A model generated the notes under the pieces. The model made no database searches and had not been told where the DNA came from. It worked only from the letters and a program-made list of their open reading frames with translations. DNA of 64,000 nt, taken from NCBI GenBank assembly GCA_002749535.1, contig MZZL01000408.1, positions 1,045,465-1,109,464 of the forward strand, written 5' to 3'. Below, in pieces: positions 45,588-57,586 of this stretch (within the stretch, counting starts at the first letter, position 1; each line of letters begins with the position of its first letter). Origin of the DNA: Apophysomyces variabilis (Eukaryota > Mucoromycota > Mucoromycetes > Mucorales > Mucoraceae). The position numbers were made by a program, and so were the translations under genes.

Positions 45588-47891
45588 ATGGCCAGTACAT
45601 TTCAAGTACCCAGCATTGAAGTGCAACCAGCACCAGCACAGCAACAACAGCGCCGGGATTCACCGCGCACACGGCCTCGAACCTTTTCGTTATCTTCATT
45701 AGTAACCAAAACCCGAAGAGCTTATTCTGTTTCTTCCGCTTATCCTCCTAAACTTCACCCCGTACCTTCATTGCCTGTCCCGAAACTTTCAAACGATAAC
45801 ACAAGCAGTTTCCGCGATATCCCACTCGATGATGTTTGGACTAACGGTTACCTATCGCCCGAAATGAAAACCCAAAATCTCACGCCGGCTCAACGACGTA
45901 ATTCCGTAGCGGCGGCTCAACGCAAATATGAAGACTTTGAACAAAAGATGGAAGCAGCACCTTTATTTGTCCTTGTCTCAACTTATCTAAATTATTTGGT
46001 TCTTATTCTCTTTGGACATCTGCGGGATATTCTGGGCAAATTGTTCAAGCGTAAAGAATATGCTCATCTGAGAACCAATGAAGTATAATACAAAAGGATA
46101 ACATGTTTCTTGGATAACTAATTCGTTTAATTAGGGATATGCGCCACTCGTGTCTGATTTTGATTCATTTTACACACGAAGAATGTATATGCGTATTCGG
46201 TGAGTGATCGCACTCGAGTGAACCCTGTTCTCATATGAATCACTTCCAGCGACTGTTGGAACCGACCAATCACTGGGGTTCCGACAAGGAAAACCTCAGT
46301 TCTAGAGCGCGAAACCAAAGATTTCAACAGAACGTTCAGGTACCATATCCTTCTACGCTTGTGCGGAGGTATAACATATGTTGACTTAGACTGACAGGCA
46401 GAGTTCAAGAGACCATGAACTTTGCTTCGTACAATTACCTTGGTTTTGCACAGTCCTCTGGCCCTTGCGCAGAAGCTGTGGAGGAAGCAGTACAGCATTG
46501 TGGTATTAGTACAGGCAGTGCCCGCCTTGAGGGAGGCACGTCGTTAATGCACGTCCAATTGGAGAAGAAAGTGGCACAGTTCGTGGGCAAGGAAGATGCT
46601 ATCATCGTATCAATGGGGTTTGCCACCAACTCATCAACTATTCCAGCACTTGTCGGCAAGGTAAGAATATTAGATATGCATCAATCACTAACAGATAAAC
46701 GCAAGAACTGCCTGATCATCAGCGACGAACTTAACCACAGCTCCATTGTCTTTGGAGCACGTCTTTCTGGAGCCTCGATCCGTGTCTTTAAACACAATAA
46801 TATGAAGGATTTGCGTAGTCTATTACGTGAAGTCATATCGCAGGGTCAGCCCCGAACCCATCGCCCTTGGAAAAAGATTTTGGTCATCGTTGAAGGGCTG
46901 TACTCAATGGAAGGATCTATTGTGAATCTTCCTGAGCTGATAAAACTGAAGCGAGAGTTTAAAGTAAGTGGGCGCCGTTGTAATCGAATTGTTATGGATG
47001 AGCTGCAAGTAAACTGATCGATTCCAGTTTTATCTGTATGTCGACGAGGCGCACTCGATCGGAGCACTGGGTGAAAATGGCGGTGGCGTATGTGATTTCT
47101 ACGGTAAGTCCGCCATTGTGAAGTAATAATTCTTTTTTTTAACCGCCCTAGCAGGTATAAGTCCGAGACATGTTGATATTCTGATGGGGACTTTTACCAA
47201 ATCCTTTGGTGCTGCTGGTGGATACATTGCCGCTGATAAGGTATGCTTCTATATTTCTCAATGCGTTGTTGTAACATTTCGCATAGTCGGTAATTGACCA
47301 TTTGCGGCTTCGCAATCATACCTTCTGCTACGCTGAAACGATGTCTATACCCGTAGTTCAACAAGTGCGTACAAGTTTAGGCATCATCTTGTAAGTTTAA
47401 GATACTATAACGGCACAGTAGCTGATCCTTAGAGTAGGGGAGAGGACGGTACCGACGATGGCCGCAAGCGAATCCAGCAACTGGCCGATAATTCGCGATA
47501 TTTTGCTACTAAACTTCGAGAGATGGGATTTATTGTGTACGGTGATGAAGGCAGTCCTGTTATCCCTCTTCTATTATTCAATCCTGCAAAGATATCGTAG
47601 GTTATAGCGATATGCGTCGATCCTTCTGCTAAGCTTATTTTACATCCTCAGTGCATTCTCACGCGAAGCATTGAAAAGGGACATTGCGATATGCGTGGTT
47701 GGTTACCCCGCCACTCCCATTATCAGCTCTCGTGCTCGCTTTTGTGTGTCAGCTTCTCATACTAGAGAAGATTTAGGTAGGCAACGAGTATATTTTTTGT
47801 TCTTCACTCTAACCTATGAGTAGATGATACGCTACAGAAAATTAGCGAAATTGGCAACCTACTTATGCTCAAAATTGGCAGCCGTTGTTAA
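45588..47891 (+). CDS. LCB2: Serine palmitoyltransferase subunit LCB2
   Basis: A multi-exon gene for the PLP-dependent catalytic subunit of serine palmitoyltransferase, the first step of sphingolipid synthesis at the ER. A Ser/Pro-rich start leads to an amphipathic/TM segment ([20 protein letters not shown]). [18 protein letters not shown] follows after an intron, then [40 protein letters not shown] and [17 protein letters not shown]. The catalytic core is complete: [52 protein letters not shown], and the PLP-lysine motif [14 protein letters not shown]. The C-terminus ([20 protein letters not shown], then [16 protein letters not shown]) ends in ...GSRC. Introns of ~50 nt interrupt it. Confidence 0.93.
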
Positions 47892-48461
47892 AACTACAAA
47901 ATGATTCATAACTCATGCATAAAACTTCAACCCACATATTTCGTATCGCATCATTATAGCACATCCGCAACCATCACAGCCATGCTCTAGGCTCATGTTC
48001 CCATAATAGAACGTATGAATGAAAGTGGCAGCTTATAACACGGACTTGTTCGAAACGAAAACAGATACAATAAACACATCAGTTGTATCAAAACACATTC
48101 CTTTTCTCGCAAATTTAATTACTCGTACCAAAACGATTCCATGGGCATTGATAGCAGATTGCAATCCGTGGTAGCATAGGAGCAATTGGAAGAAGCTATG
48201 CAACAATGATCGACTGGCACGCAAAAAGTAGACGAGATACAACCAGTCGGATATGCTGGCCATTGATGAATTATTTGCGCTACCTAAGATGTCTTTTTGC
48301 GCCAAATTCAAGGAAGTCTGCGCTAGAATACAAGCAAATGGGCATTAATGCCAGTGCCATACGTATGTGTTGGACAGCCCGAATTGCCACAGAACTCCGC
48401 AGGCAATACCAGTTTTTGCAAGCACTGCCCTTTTTTCTAACAGTAAACCAACAGCAGTAGT
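47892..48461. other. Spacer between LCB2 and ALG14
   Basis: 570 bp without a supported gene. Overlapping frames on both strands (48033-48460) have no motif. Confidence 0.4.
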
Positions 48462-49311
48462 ATGCTCTTGATATTCACTTTCTGTGTTGCGCTGTTTACG
48501 TTCCGAATATGGCAAGTAATTCCATTGCGTACGCGTAGAACCACGCGGAAGCCAAGGCAATCGCCATGCCGGACATGCATTGTATTGGGATCAGGTAAGA
48601 ATGAAGGATGGCCCATTCCCAATAAACTTAATTTATATCCGTCGTGGAGGTGGACATACCACTGAAATGCTGCAGCTGATAAAGGGTTTGGATATGCAGA
48701 GATATTGTCCTCGGCATTACATCGTTGCTGCCACTGATCAATTTAGCTTAACCATGGCACAAGAATGGGAAGACACGCAGCAGCAACAGGTAAATGCACA
48801 CATGGATTTGAGAGGACACCACTCCCTCCCCAAAGAAGACTTATGATCTTAAACAGTATATGACCTATACAATTCCTCGAGTACGAGAAGTTGGACAACC
48901 CTGGCGCACCGTTCCTTTCAGCATGTGTTCTGCACTTCTGTGTTCTATGCGAATAGTTTTCCAAATTATGCCCGATCTGGTAAATCATTCTGAATACATA
49001 CAGCTCTTTGCAAATACTTGCTCTTCAGATACTTTGTAATGGACCTGGAAGCTGTATCCCTATCTGTATGCTTGCCTACGTTCCTCGTGTAAGTAAGCAA
49101 GTTGGTAGTTGCCATTATCCGCTAACACAGGAAGAACAAAAAGATGCTCGGTATTAAAGATATCCAAATCATATATATCGAATCGGTTGCACGCGTCTCC
49201 AGCTTGTCCCTGACTGGGAAACTACTTTACTACTTTGCTGATCGATTTATTGTCCAGTGGCCTGAGCTGGCAAAAAAAAGGAGGGCTGAATACCTTGGTC
49301 TACTGGTCTGA
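48462..49311 (+). CDS. ALG14: ALG14, UDP-GlcNAc transferase subunit
   Basis: A multi-exon gene from the ATG at 48462. Residues 1-~20 form a membrane anchor (MLLIFTFCVALFTFRIW), and a basic stretch follows. A 55-nt intron (48595-48649) splits the core motif so that CIVLGSG joins GHTTEMLQLIKGL exactly. Then RHYIVAATDQFS, TYDLKQYMTYTIPRVREVGQ, DLILCNGPGSCIPICMLAYV, IIYIESVARVSSLSLTGKLL and DRFIVQWPEL follow, with the stop at 49309. ALG14 anchors ALG13 at the cytosolic ER face, and together they add the second GlcNAc to dolichol-PP-GlcNAc. All landmarks are intact. Confidence 0.9.
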
Positions 49312-49632
49312 AGAGTTATCCGCTCAAGTTCAGTTAGATAATATTCGTAGTCGCTATTTACTGTATGTGCAATAACAAGTAGAAGTTGCTTTTTATTCTT
49401 TACAGACTATGACCTTTACAAGCTTGCTTAATCTTTGTCTGACAACAGTATTTTTTTTTGCTATAGATGGACTGGGTGCATATATCTTTCTAAACACTTC
49501 TGTCAGACATGGACAAGAGATTTGACGGCATCAGTACAGCCCCCAATGCCGCGCGCGTGGCCTGCCAGTCCTAAGTTCAACTCCGCGAAAACGCAGGCGA
49601 AAGCGCTTCACTTTTTTGTCATTCTCTCCCCC
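49312..49632. promoter_or_regulatory. EMC8 upstream region
   Basis: A 321 bp spacer between co-directional genes. An in-frame extension upstream of the EMC8 Met exists but lacks family similarity. Confidence 0.4.
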
Positions 49633-50372
49633 ATGACCACGTTCGAGGTTGCGCTCCGTCCCTATGCACTCCCGCTGCTACATGCTGCTAAGTACCCCGC
49701 ACGGCAAGTGAGTGGTGTACTGTTAGGTCATGTCAAAGGCGAGAAGGTCACTGTGAGCACAGCCGTCCCCTTCTTTCATCACTGGACCGCTATGACTCCC
49801 ATGTTAGAAACCGCACTGCAACAGGTAAGCTCCATGCTACTGATAACGGATCCTTGACACTGTCTGTGAAAAACAGGTGGAAATCTATGCTTCGCAAAAG
49901 GACATGGAAATTGTCGGATGGTATCAAGCCAACGCTCGACAAGACGATTCGAGCTTACACGAAGATGCTGTCCGTGTTGCTAATACTATCCGTCAGCAGA
50001 CGAAACAGGCCATCATATTTGTGGTATGTCACAGAATCACTGCACTTGACATTTTTTGGTTTACGCGCTTATAGGTAGATAATGAACAACTAGAACAATT
50101 AAGCGAAGGTACCATTTTGGTAAGTGCATAAATGGGTAGGCAGACGTAACTTATGCCAATTGCCAAAGCCATACACATTCAGTGAAAATCAATGGCGGTG
50201 CCATAAGCAAGCATTCACTCAGGAAAGCGATATATCCCTTTCATATAATGACACATTTGCAAAAGTCCGAGGACTGTTCAGCACAAGTGCATACAAGAGC
50301 ATCGTGGATTTTGACGATCATCTTGAAGACGTATCAGCCGATTGGTTAGGATGCAGCGCGTTGCAAATTTAG
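49633..50372 (+). CDS. EMC8: EMC8/EMC9 subunit of the ER membrane complex
   Basis: A gene of about 190 residues. The start at 49633 (MTTFEVALRPYALPLLHAAK) is chosen because homologues begin a few residues before a YALPLLHAAKYP-like segment. The MPN-like fold core is clear: YPARQVSGVLLGHVKG, VTVSTAVPFFHHWTAMTPML. A splice leads to VEIYASQKDMEIVGWYQANA and VRVANTIRQQTKQAIIFV. Another leads to VDNEQLEQLSEGTIL then PYTFSENQW. The C-terminus (VRGLFSTSAYKSIVDFDDHL) ends in DVSADWLGCSALQI. The subunit lacks the JAMM metal-binding residues, as is normal for EMC8. The complex inserts tail-anchored and polytopic proteins into the ER membrane. It converges with the lectin gene, with only 76 bp between stop codons. 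Confidence 0.88.
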
Positions 50373-50448
50373 AGACAGTAATCCCATCACTTTTTTGGAA
50401 GGGACCTTTGCAGTAATGCCTGGGTTTGCAAAGTGCAATATATTTTAC

Positions 50449-52392
50449 TTACAAAAACTTCTTCTCAAAACGCTCGACGCGTAGTTTCCAGTATATGTAA
50501 ACTCCCAGTGCGATCATTCCCTGTACAATAATGACATAGAAAAGATACTTTAACACAGTAGATAAAGTTCCCTTTGCGTCTGCTGAGTCTTTGGTCATCT
50601 TGTTGATCTTCTTTTGCATGTTCGACGTCTGGGCAGACATCCGATTCTAGGAGCAAAATGATGAATCACATAGTACCAATAGAGAAAAGAGATTACGTAC
50701 GTCCAATGAGCTAACAATTGCTTCCAACCGTTTGAGTGTTTCGTGCAATTCTGAGATCCTATCTTCTTGTTGCCTAGCTTTCTGCTCGATCTGCCCGGCC
50801 AAACTTTTGGATCCCTGTCGAATCTGATCCGAAACCCGCGAGATTTCCGATCTATACACTGCTATAAGCACCTATGAAAAGTAATAAAGAAAGGGCCTTA
50901 CAGCTGTTCCTTGTTGCTATTCTGACCATTTTTACGTTCAAAATCGCCCCGAAGCAAAGCATCAGGAGACGGAGCGCCTAACGCTTCCAGTTGAAGTTGA
51001 AGCATCTGCAAACTTTCTAGGGCTCTTCGTTGGGTATCAAAAATAACTGCTAAGCTTGCAGCAGATTCGCCCTTCACTTCGTCACCTTGAGCAGCCTCTC
51101 TCAACTTGCGTATCTGATATTCAGCCTCTTCGATTTTCTAACAACCCCAGTCAATAGACACCTTTAAATACATTTACAAAACCTTTTTTTGTTCCTTGTC
51201 TATTTCTTTGAACTCTTCTCCTTTCTTTATCTTTTCCTCCTCTAACGGACGTTTTGAACGCTACTAATAACGTCAGTGAGATGTTACACAGTAAAGCCAT
51301 AATAATACCTCTTTCTTTGCAGGGGGATTGAGCTGCTTTGTCTGAAACGAAATAATATCATGGTCATCTGTTTGCTATGTGAGTTAACGGAATTTAGCTG
51401 CAGATCGAGTTACCTGCAGGAGTATGAGAAAACGCCTTTGATATTGTTAAAGGAAAGATTAATCGCCACATTCCATAGGGTTTTTTTTAATACACTTACG
51501 GATAGACCAAAGAAATACTTATCGGGAAGATCAATTCCCGAGTTTCGAGTGCAGAGACGATAGTCCATTCCTCCAGAGGTGGGATCTAGCAAGACCTGCA
51601 AAATACCAAAGATGAATCCTTTTTATAATCACTATTCTGCGAGAAACCTACGGAAAGCGTGTTATCCTTGTAAACGACTTTCAGATAAGCAGGGTATCCC
51701 GTATTTCGATAATTAATGGAACAGGATCCAAGCATATGCTTGGTGGGATCTACACCTCCAGAGGCCATAGCCTTAGTTCCGTCGTTTAGTATAACCATAG
51801 TTGTGGGTGTATGGGTCTATTTTACGCATAAGGTTATGTATCTATGAGCAATACGCTTACCTGTGGATTAGCAGAATCGAGCCATACACTAAGACCATCC
51901 CATTTGTCCTTTGATCCGAAAACAGGGCCCTCGATTTTACTGTCTTTGGTGTACCAAAACGCGAGTCCGCGTCCGCTATGCAAATAGCTGCCCTTCACCA
52001 TGAATGCAATTTCGACTTCCCATTCTTTATAAGGATTAGGAATATCTGACCAGATCCATCCTTTTGTATTTGGTACAGAAGGTGAAAGTCGAACAAAGTC
52101 TTCCGCTTGGATCACGTCTACAGCGGTCTATTTAATACACAGGCGATAGAAGACTCTCATAAGGCTTACCTCCTCCAGTTGTCCAATAAGGAACTGTCCC
52201 ATTATAATAATATGGTTTCTTAAATGTCAATTTGTAGTCAAACTTGGAAATGGGTGCTTCGACCTGAGAGTTTACGGTCTCTGCTTCTTGAGCAGATGAC
52301 TTCCCAGAATACCAGAACTTCCCTGCAGCTTCGGTGGTTTGACTTTGGGCAAGTAGTAAACTTGCCAATGTAAGCAAGCTGTACAATCTCAT
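50449..52392 (-). CDS. ERGIC-53/EMP47-like L-type lectin cargo receptor
   Basis: A multi-exon gene for a type I membrane lectin cycling between ER and Golgi to carry glycoprotein cargo. Residues 1-~22 form a signal peptide (MRLYSLLTLASLLLAQSQTT). The leguminous-lectin domain follows: FDYKLTFKKPYYYNGTVPYW, SPSVPNTKGWIWSDIPNPY, WEVEIAFMVKGS, GRGLAFWYTKDSKIEGPVFG, WDGLSVWLDS, GSCSINYRNTGYPAYLKVVY and DYRLCTRNSGIDLPDKYFFG. A coiled-coil stalk comes next (LESLQMLQLQLEALGAP, QARQQEDRISELHETLKRL), then a C-terminal TM (YLFYVIIVQGMIALGVYIYW). The tail ends ...RFEKKFL, so a KKxx dilysine retrieval signal with a hydrophobic end like ERGIC-53's KKFF. The stop codon overlaps a GTAAGT donor-like hexamer (see findings). 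Confidence 0.9.
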
Positions 52393-53690
52393 TCAATTAG
52401 GCGGAGAAGACGTACGAAATAGATTCGGTTGGTGTGGAAAGCGCCACGCATGAGCTGCAACTGCTCCAAATCAGGCATGGGCAGTCCCAGCCGCTTACAA
52501 TGTGGGAAGTCGCTTAAGCAGGAAGATTGCCATGCAATTTTCGGACCTCCATTCCGAATAAGTAGCCATCTGAATACCGTCCACAAAAAACGATATCAAT
52601 GATCCTATGATCAAAGGTGATATCTAACTGTTCAAAGACTGTGTCATGGTAATGGATCATATACCTGTTCTAGTCCAAGTGCGTCGCACTGTCCATATGG
52701 TAGTTGACTTTGCACACGCGTAAGATTAATATGCGTTTCTCTATTACTTATTGAAAGATCTACAGCAAATACATGCAGTTTTGTTTTCTATCCATTTACC
52801 GCGTTATAGACTACTAGAATTGAGGCGACAAATAAACGCTTTTTACGTCATTCAAATTCTAAGCAGTAATCGACAAAGTTCGCTTATAACTCGCAAAGAT
52901 GGAGGAGAAAAAAGCTAGTGGCGCAACTTTGAAGCTCTCGCTAAGCTGTATAAAACTGATGCAGTTCGGGGCCAATATTGTACTCCTGTTTCTGTTCGTC
53001 TTTATCTCTTTTTCTTTCCAGGCCACGTTCCAGCAATAATGCTGTCAGTTGGCCCAAACGTCTCTCGTAGCCATGCTGAAAAGTGGTCATCGTCGTGTAT
53101 CCAGTTTTCAATGTTTTGTAAACTGGTGCGACAGGAGGACAACTATGATATGCACAAATGTGCAACACATATCGACTGCTATGGATGTGGATTGATCTGG
53201 AAAAAAGTGGTCGGTCATCCTGAGACCCAAAATAATTTGCTTACTCCTTTAAGGTTTGTTCTGTGAGAGCGGCGTAATGGGACCACCTTTGGTATTCAAT
53301 CAATTAGTGACAAATGGTCCTATTACATCTATGCTCATCTATATATAAAGAATGCTTCAATAGAATATAATACGATGAGACTATGGATTTTGACGTTTGC
53401 AAAGGATTTTATGCACTCTTTAAGACATAAAAGCACTCGGCAACGTGGATTTACCTTTGGGAACCTTTTATAGGCTTCGCAGTAAAATAGAAATTTCAAA
53501 ATAATCCCCATTAGCAGAGAACCTCTGAATATGATAGGAAGATATTATGGGCCTAGGCCATTTTCTTTGTTTTATGATGACTCAGTCCTATAATATCAAG
53601 TTTAAAAAGTATCATTTCAATGTGATAATGGCAAGGACTGACAGTGCCTGTTGCATTTTACTGTTTATTAAGTCATATTTCGCGCTGGCC
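52393..53690. other. Intergenic region with doubtful small ORFs
   Basis: No gene family was recognised. A minus frame at 52941-53168 includes a Met-led part (MTTFQHGYERRLGQLTALLL) of ordinary composition but no known domain. The opposite strand has a frame from 52899 with an intron-like pyrimidine-rich segment ending in TTTCCAG. Neither gives a convincing gene. Confidence 0.35.
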
Positions 53691-54260
53691 TGCCGCTTGC
53701 AGCTTTGTGTTGACCCTCTTCTCTGGCTGCCCCTGACGTAAGGTGACCGTAGCCGCTGTATACGCTGGCGCCTTGGCTGATGCCCAGTGGAAAGGAGTGG
53801 ACCTGCCGAAATTGTTTGGCTAGGGCTCATCTGAGCCGGCAATGTGTGATCTATTGCCTGAGCACTTATCACCAACTTGCACTCCCTGTCGTCATCTTGG
53901 ACCCGATCTCTTATGTTCTCAATCGCCTTCCAACTGCCCGTCCTCGACATGCATGCCAGCTTGACTATCGGCGGAGCACTTGACCTAAGCGGTTGCCTGA
54001 CCAATCGACCACCAGACGTCCACCAACTTCAACAAACACCAATAACTTATTGCTTTGGTTGGAACTACCCTCTTCCGCTATTTCTTCCCCCTGACATATC
54101 TCTTTGAGCACTGATCCTTTTTCCCTTACACGTTTCCCTGTCACTTCCCTTTCTCTCTCTTTTTCTTTCTTCTCACAACTTTTAGTATAGTCTTCATTTG
54201 CTTTTCCTTTTTTCTCTGTGCTTGCCAACGTTTTCTTTTTTATATCTCTTCCTCCGAGAC
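53691..54260. other. GC-richer island, unassigned
   Basis: Noticeably richer in G+C than its surroundings, with a pyrimidine-rich plus strand at 54080-54250. Open minus frames (53612-54004; 53965-54228, Lys/Glu-rich) are seen, but no motif. It may be a fragment of a non-LTR retrotransposon from another compositional background. Confidence 0.3.
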
Positions 54261-54334
54261 AGAGCTAGAGTGGGGATGTTAGATAAACGCAGCAATCACT
54301 GCCTATTGTCAATAAGTTGACAATAATAAACTAT

Positions 54335-54660
54335 CGATTTTAGCCCATATTTCGCGCTACTCTAAATTAAATTTTGCATTCATTGAAGGATCAAACTTTA
54401 CGCTAAACCATAAGACAATATGCGTCATTAGTGAATGAATTATGCAGGCAGTACAATTTACTTACATCAACTTGGTCTTTAAATTGACGCAAAATTCATT
54501 CGAGCAGCGTGAAAATGTAATTCATGGTAAGTTGAATAGAAGGATATGCTGCAAGTCTTATTACTAAACCCCGAAGGGTAATCCCAACGCAGGGGTTGAT
54601 GACAGTGGCGCATCAAATCCATGGTGGCCAATGGTATTCGGATTTTCTTTTAAAAGGAGA
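54335..54660 (+). repeat. Diverged Tc1-type repeat copy 4, end fragment (inverted)
   Basis: Oriented like copy 3. It matches that repeat's palindromic end (CGCGCTACTCTAAATTAAAT, GAAGGATCAAACTTTACGCT, TTACTTACATCAACTTGGTC, GACGCAAAATTCATTCGAGC) and continues inward with GGGTAATCCCAACGC and CAAATCCATGGTGGCC, which correspond to GGTAATCCTGCC and CTTCCATGGATTGGCC. Divergence is much higher than among copies 1-3, so it is older or from a sister family. Similarity fades by about 54660 but may continue to ~54850. Confidence 0.6.
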
Positions 54661-56094
54661 CAAGTAAAAACTTGCTAAAAAAAAAGCAGCCAGGAGCTAC
54701 AGATGGAAAAAGGTGTTGTCAGCATGCAATTGTTCATTCAATAAAAGAGAAAGTACTTACAGACACTTTATGCAAAAAGCTGGAGCGGGAGGGCCACGAG
54801 AGCGAAGCACCTCGACCGCATCGACCACAAGAAGACTGTCCAACATGAAGTAAGTCTAAGTCAAAGAGTGCAATCCAAAGCGAAAATAATTTTACATTGG
54901 TTTATAAAGGAAGGCATCTAAAACTTTGTCTTGATGGCTTACCCAACACCATCCTGGAATGCTCTGGACCACACTTTTTAGCAACAAATAATGGCGACAA
55001 AGGTATTTGCTCGCTTAATAGGCATTGGAAGTGATATCGCTCATACAGAGTAAGATGTTCAGGTAAAAAGACATAAGTACAGAGAGATACAACAACAAAC
55101 CAAACCTGGATGACTTATGGAAAAGACTATCTGTAAGGAGTTATACGCACAATGTGCATGTAGCTTTTATAGAAGGGTTATCTGCAAGGTACTTATAATA
55201 CAAACATCCATTTGCATGGATTGACAGTGTATAACACAGGAACGCACCCATATGAAACAGAAATAGGGAATGGAACGAAAAATGGATATTATCATTAAAG
55301 TTTTCATTATCGTTGACCAGCCTATGTATCGTTCTTAACCGATGCGAATATGTTCTTCAACCAGTGCAAGCTGCAAGAGTGCAGCAAGTATGCTCAACGT
55401 ATCGGCTGTTCCCCTTCTTTTTCACCAAATGAATATTCGTTGTCAATAGCACAAAGAGCGTCTGCAGCAAAGTGCGAAAAATGAATTCGCGATATACTAC
55501 TTTTTTTACTTAATAAAGGATAGTCCATCTCTGAGACTATCAGAGGGACGAAAAAAGCAAAGAGATTGAAACAGTGCAACAACGCAGGTCCTTCGCTGTT
55601 TTGCAAAAATATTTTTGAATATAGATTGATTCGCTTAATTAAGGAAGCAGCAAAGAAGAAGATGTAAGCGAGTTGGGCAAATGATAAAGAGGCTTCTCAG
55701 AGGACAATACAGCTATTATGCAGGATCGCGCCGGTCGCGAGCTACAACACTTTGAAACACTGTGTGCATTCAGGATGTTTTCCCCTTTTAGACTTTGAGA
55801 TCTTAATAATGGATGAGCAGCCATTCTTTCGCTCTATCACAAAGATTGTCCTTAAAAACATGCGATAACAGATCAGTCAGAAAGGTATACGTTTTCTAAT
55901 CTCATATTTGACTTTTCCATTGGACTTCAATATCTTTACAAGGGACCAACTTCCCTAAAAATTCCTCAACGGTTTATACAATTTTGTTTCAATAAGCTAT
56001 TGCAAGATATACATGTGAGAAAAGTTCAGACTGTCAAAGTGCTGATTTGCGGAAGAATGGAAGGAATAAGGAAGAGGAAAGAGAAAAGCCAAAG
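54661..56094. other. Intergenic, gene-poor
   Basis: No gene recognised. The first 200 bp may be the decayed interior of the diverged Tc1-type copy. Frames at 55394-55606 and 55639-55824 (minus) lack motifs. Confidence 0.4.
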
Positions 56095-57586
56095 TTAACA
56101 GGAGATGTCGGTTGATGTTTGATCATGGTCGTCGTTGTCTATCGAGGGAGGTTTTCTATTAATGGCCTGCGAGGAAGTTGCTTGCTGATGGTCAATGTGG
56201 GCTCGTTCTTGCATCCGCGCAACGTTAGCAAGAGGTTCATCGTCATCGTCATCTTCGTCATCATTATCAACATCAACATCAACATCAACATCATCAACGC
56301 CATTGTCGGGAGATGAGGAAGCGGTGTCGTCTGACACTTGCTGTGCATTTTGTTGCGCTTCCTGTCGCTCACGTTCTTCTTGTTCGGCTAGCGATAGCCG
56401 GACAGCTTCCATTACCATCCATTCTTCCAAGTCCATATTCATATCTCTGATCGTAGCTAAAAATTGGTTGTACTCAGTGGAGGCTGCAGAGGATGCCGAT
56501 CGTCCTGCACGAGTAAATAACGGCCCCACAGTAGATGGTCGCAAAAAATTACGAGAAGACTGACCCGCAGAGGCCGAGTTTCGTCTAGAAGCCGAGCGCG
56601 CCGATTTTTGCGCGATCATTAGTTTGTTCCAATCGGGTCGCACATGATCTGTTGTCAATGTTTAATAGACGATCAATCAATGACAAAGAGATATACTTAC
56701 CGACAAGGACTACTTTCGGGTGTTTATGACTGACGCTCTTGCGTCTTAATGTTTCACCGTCACTGACGCCAGAAGTTGTGTGTCTAGCGCCGCTAGTTGG
56801 TTCCATTTTGGTCTTGGAATCAGGCGATCGTAACTAACCAAGTATATCAATTATCACATCTATATATCATCAGCAGCATTTTACCTCAACACTCTCGCTC
56901 CACATAGGTGGATCATATATGACTCCATAATTTTCTTCCATGCAGAATGGACACGTTGCTGGGGTAGCAGGTGCCTCAGCCGGACGCTTGATTTGTATAA
57001 AGCACTCTGTACAAATCGGCTGATCGCAACATCGCGAATAATTGGTATTCGATGGGTAATACTATAGCCTGTCTAAGTAAAAGAGCATGGTTCACTCACA
57101 GAACTTACTAAAAAACAAATAGGACATTCTACAGCATCATTGTATAGCATCTTTTCGCGCTGTTTCATTTTTTCCACATAAGTTCTCTGCCGTTCTTTGG
57201 CATAATCAGTTTCTCTTTCCGTCTCGGTTCTACTGTTAGACACACTCCTTGGACGGCCGACGTTTGTCTTGGATTGCGTTGGTCTAGTCATTGTCGACGA
57301 TACCGAAGCTTGAGGTGTATATGACACAGGTTCCGGTACGTCCGCCAATCCTGCTCGGATTAACACTTGTAGAAGAAAAAGCTGAAATACCTTTATAAAA
57401 CGGTGCCAGCTTTCTTGCAAGAATAAGGTTCCGAACACATCGTGGGTCATAGTCCTGTTCTGTGGTTGGATACAAACCGTTGGGTAAAACGGAGCCAAGA
57501 TCAACTAGATCCTCAATCTTTTGATGTGTATGATGCACCGAATGAGCTGCTGCTCTGCCATTGTCTCTGGACGCATTGGCACCCAT
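56095..57586 (-). CDS. SIP5: SIP5-like zinc-binding RING-type protein
   Basis: A multi-exon gene starting at the ATG at 57586. [15 protein letters not shown] is a plausible N-myristoylation start (Gly2, Ser6). [20 protein letters not shown] and [10 protein letters not shown], then LADVPEPV, match the SIP5 N-terminal block. A basic Ser-rich linker leads to the zinc-binding centre: VECPICF, a splice, [49 protein letters not shown]. The C-terminal half is Ser-rich, then a helix ([20 protein letters not shown]) and an acidic [15 protein letters not shown] stretch. In yeast Sip5 binds Snf1 kinase and the Reg1 phosphatase subunit; a role here is inferred. The upstream in-frame Met (57679) is not used because homologues start MG. 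Confidence 0.88.

Noticed and set aside
52899..53275. Possible small membrane protein starting MEEKKASGATLKLSLSC on the plus strand
   Set aside because: A pyrimidine-rich intron-like stretch ends in TTTCCAG, but no combination of splice sites gives a long frame, and a minus frame covers the same DNA equally well.
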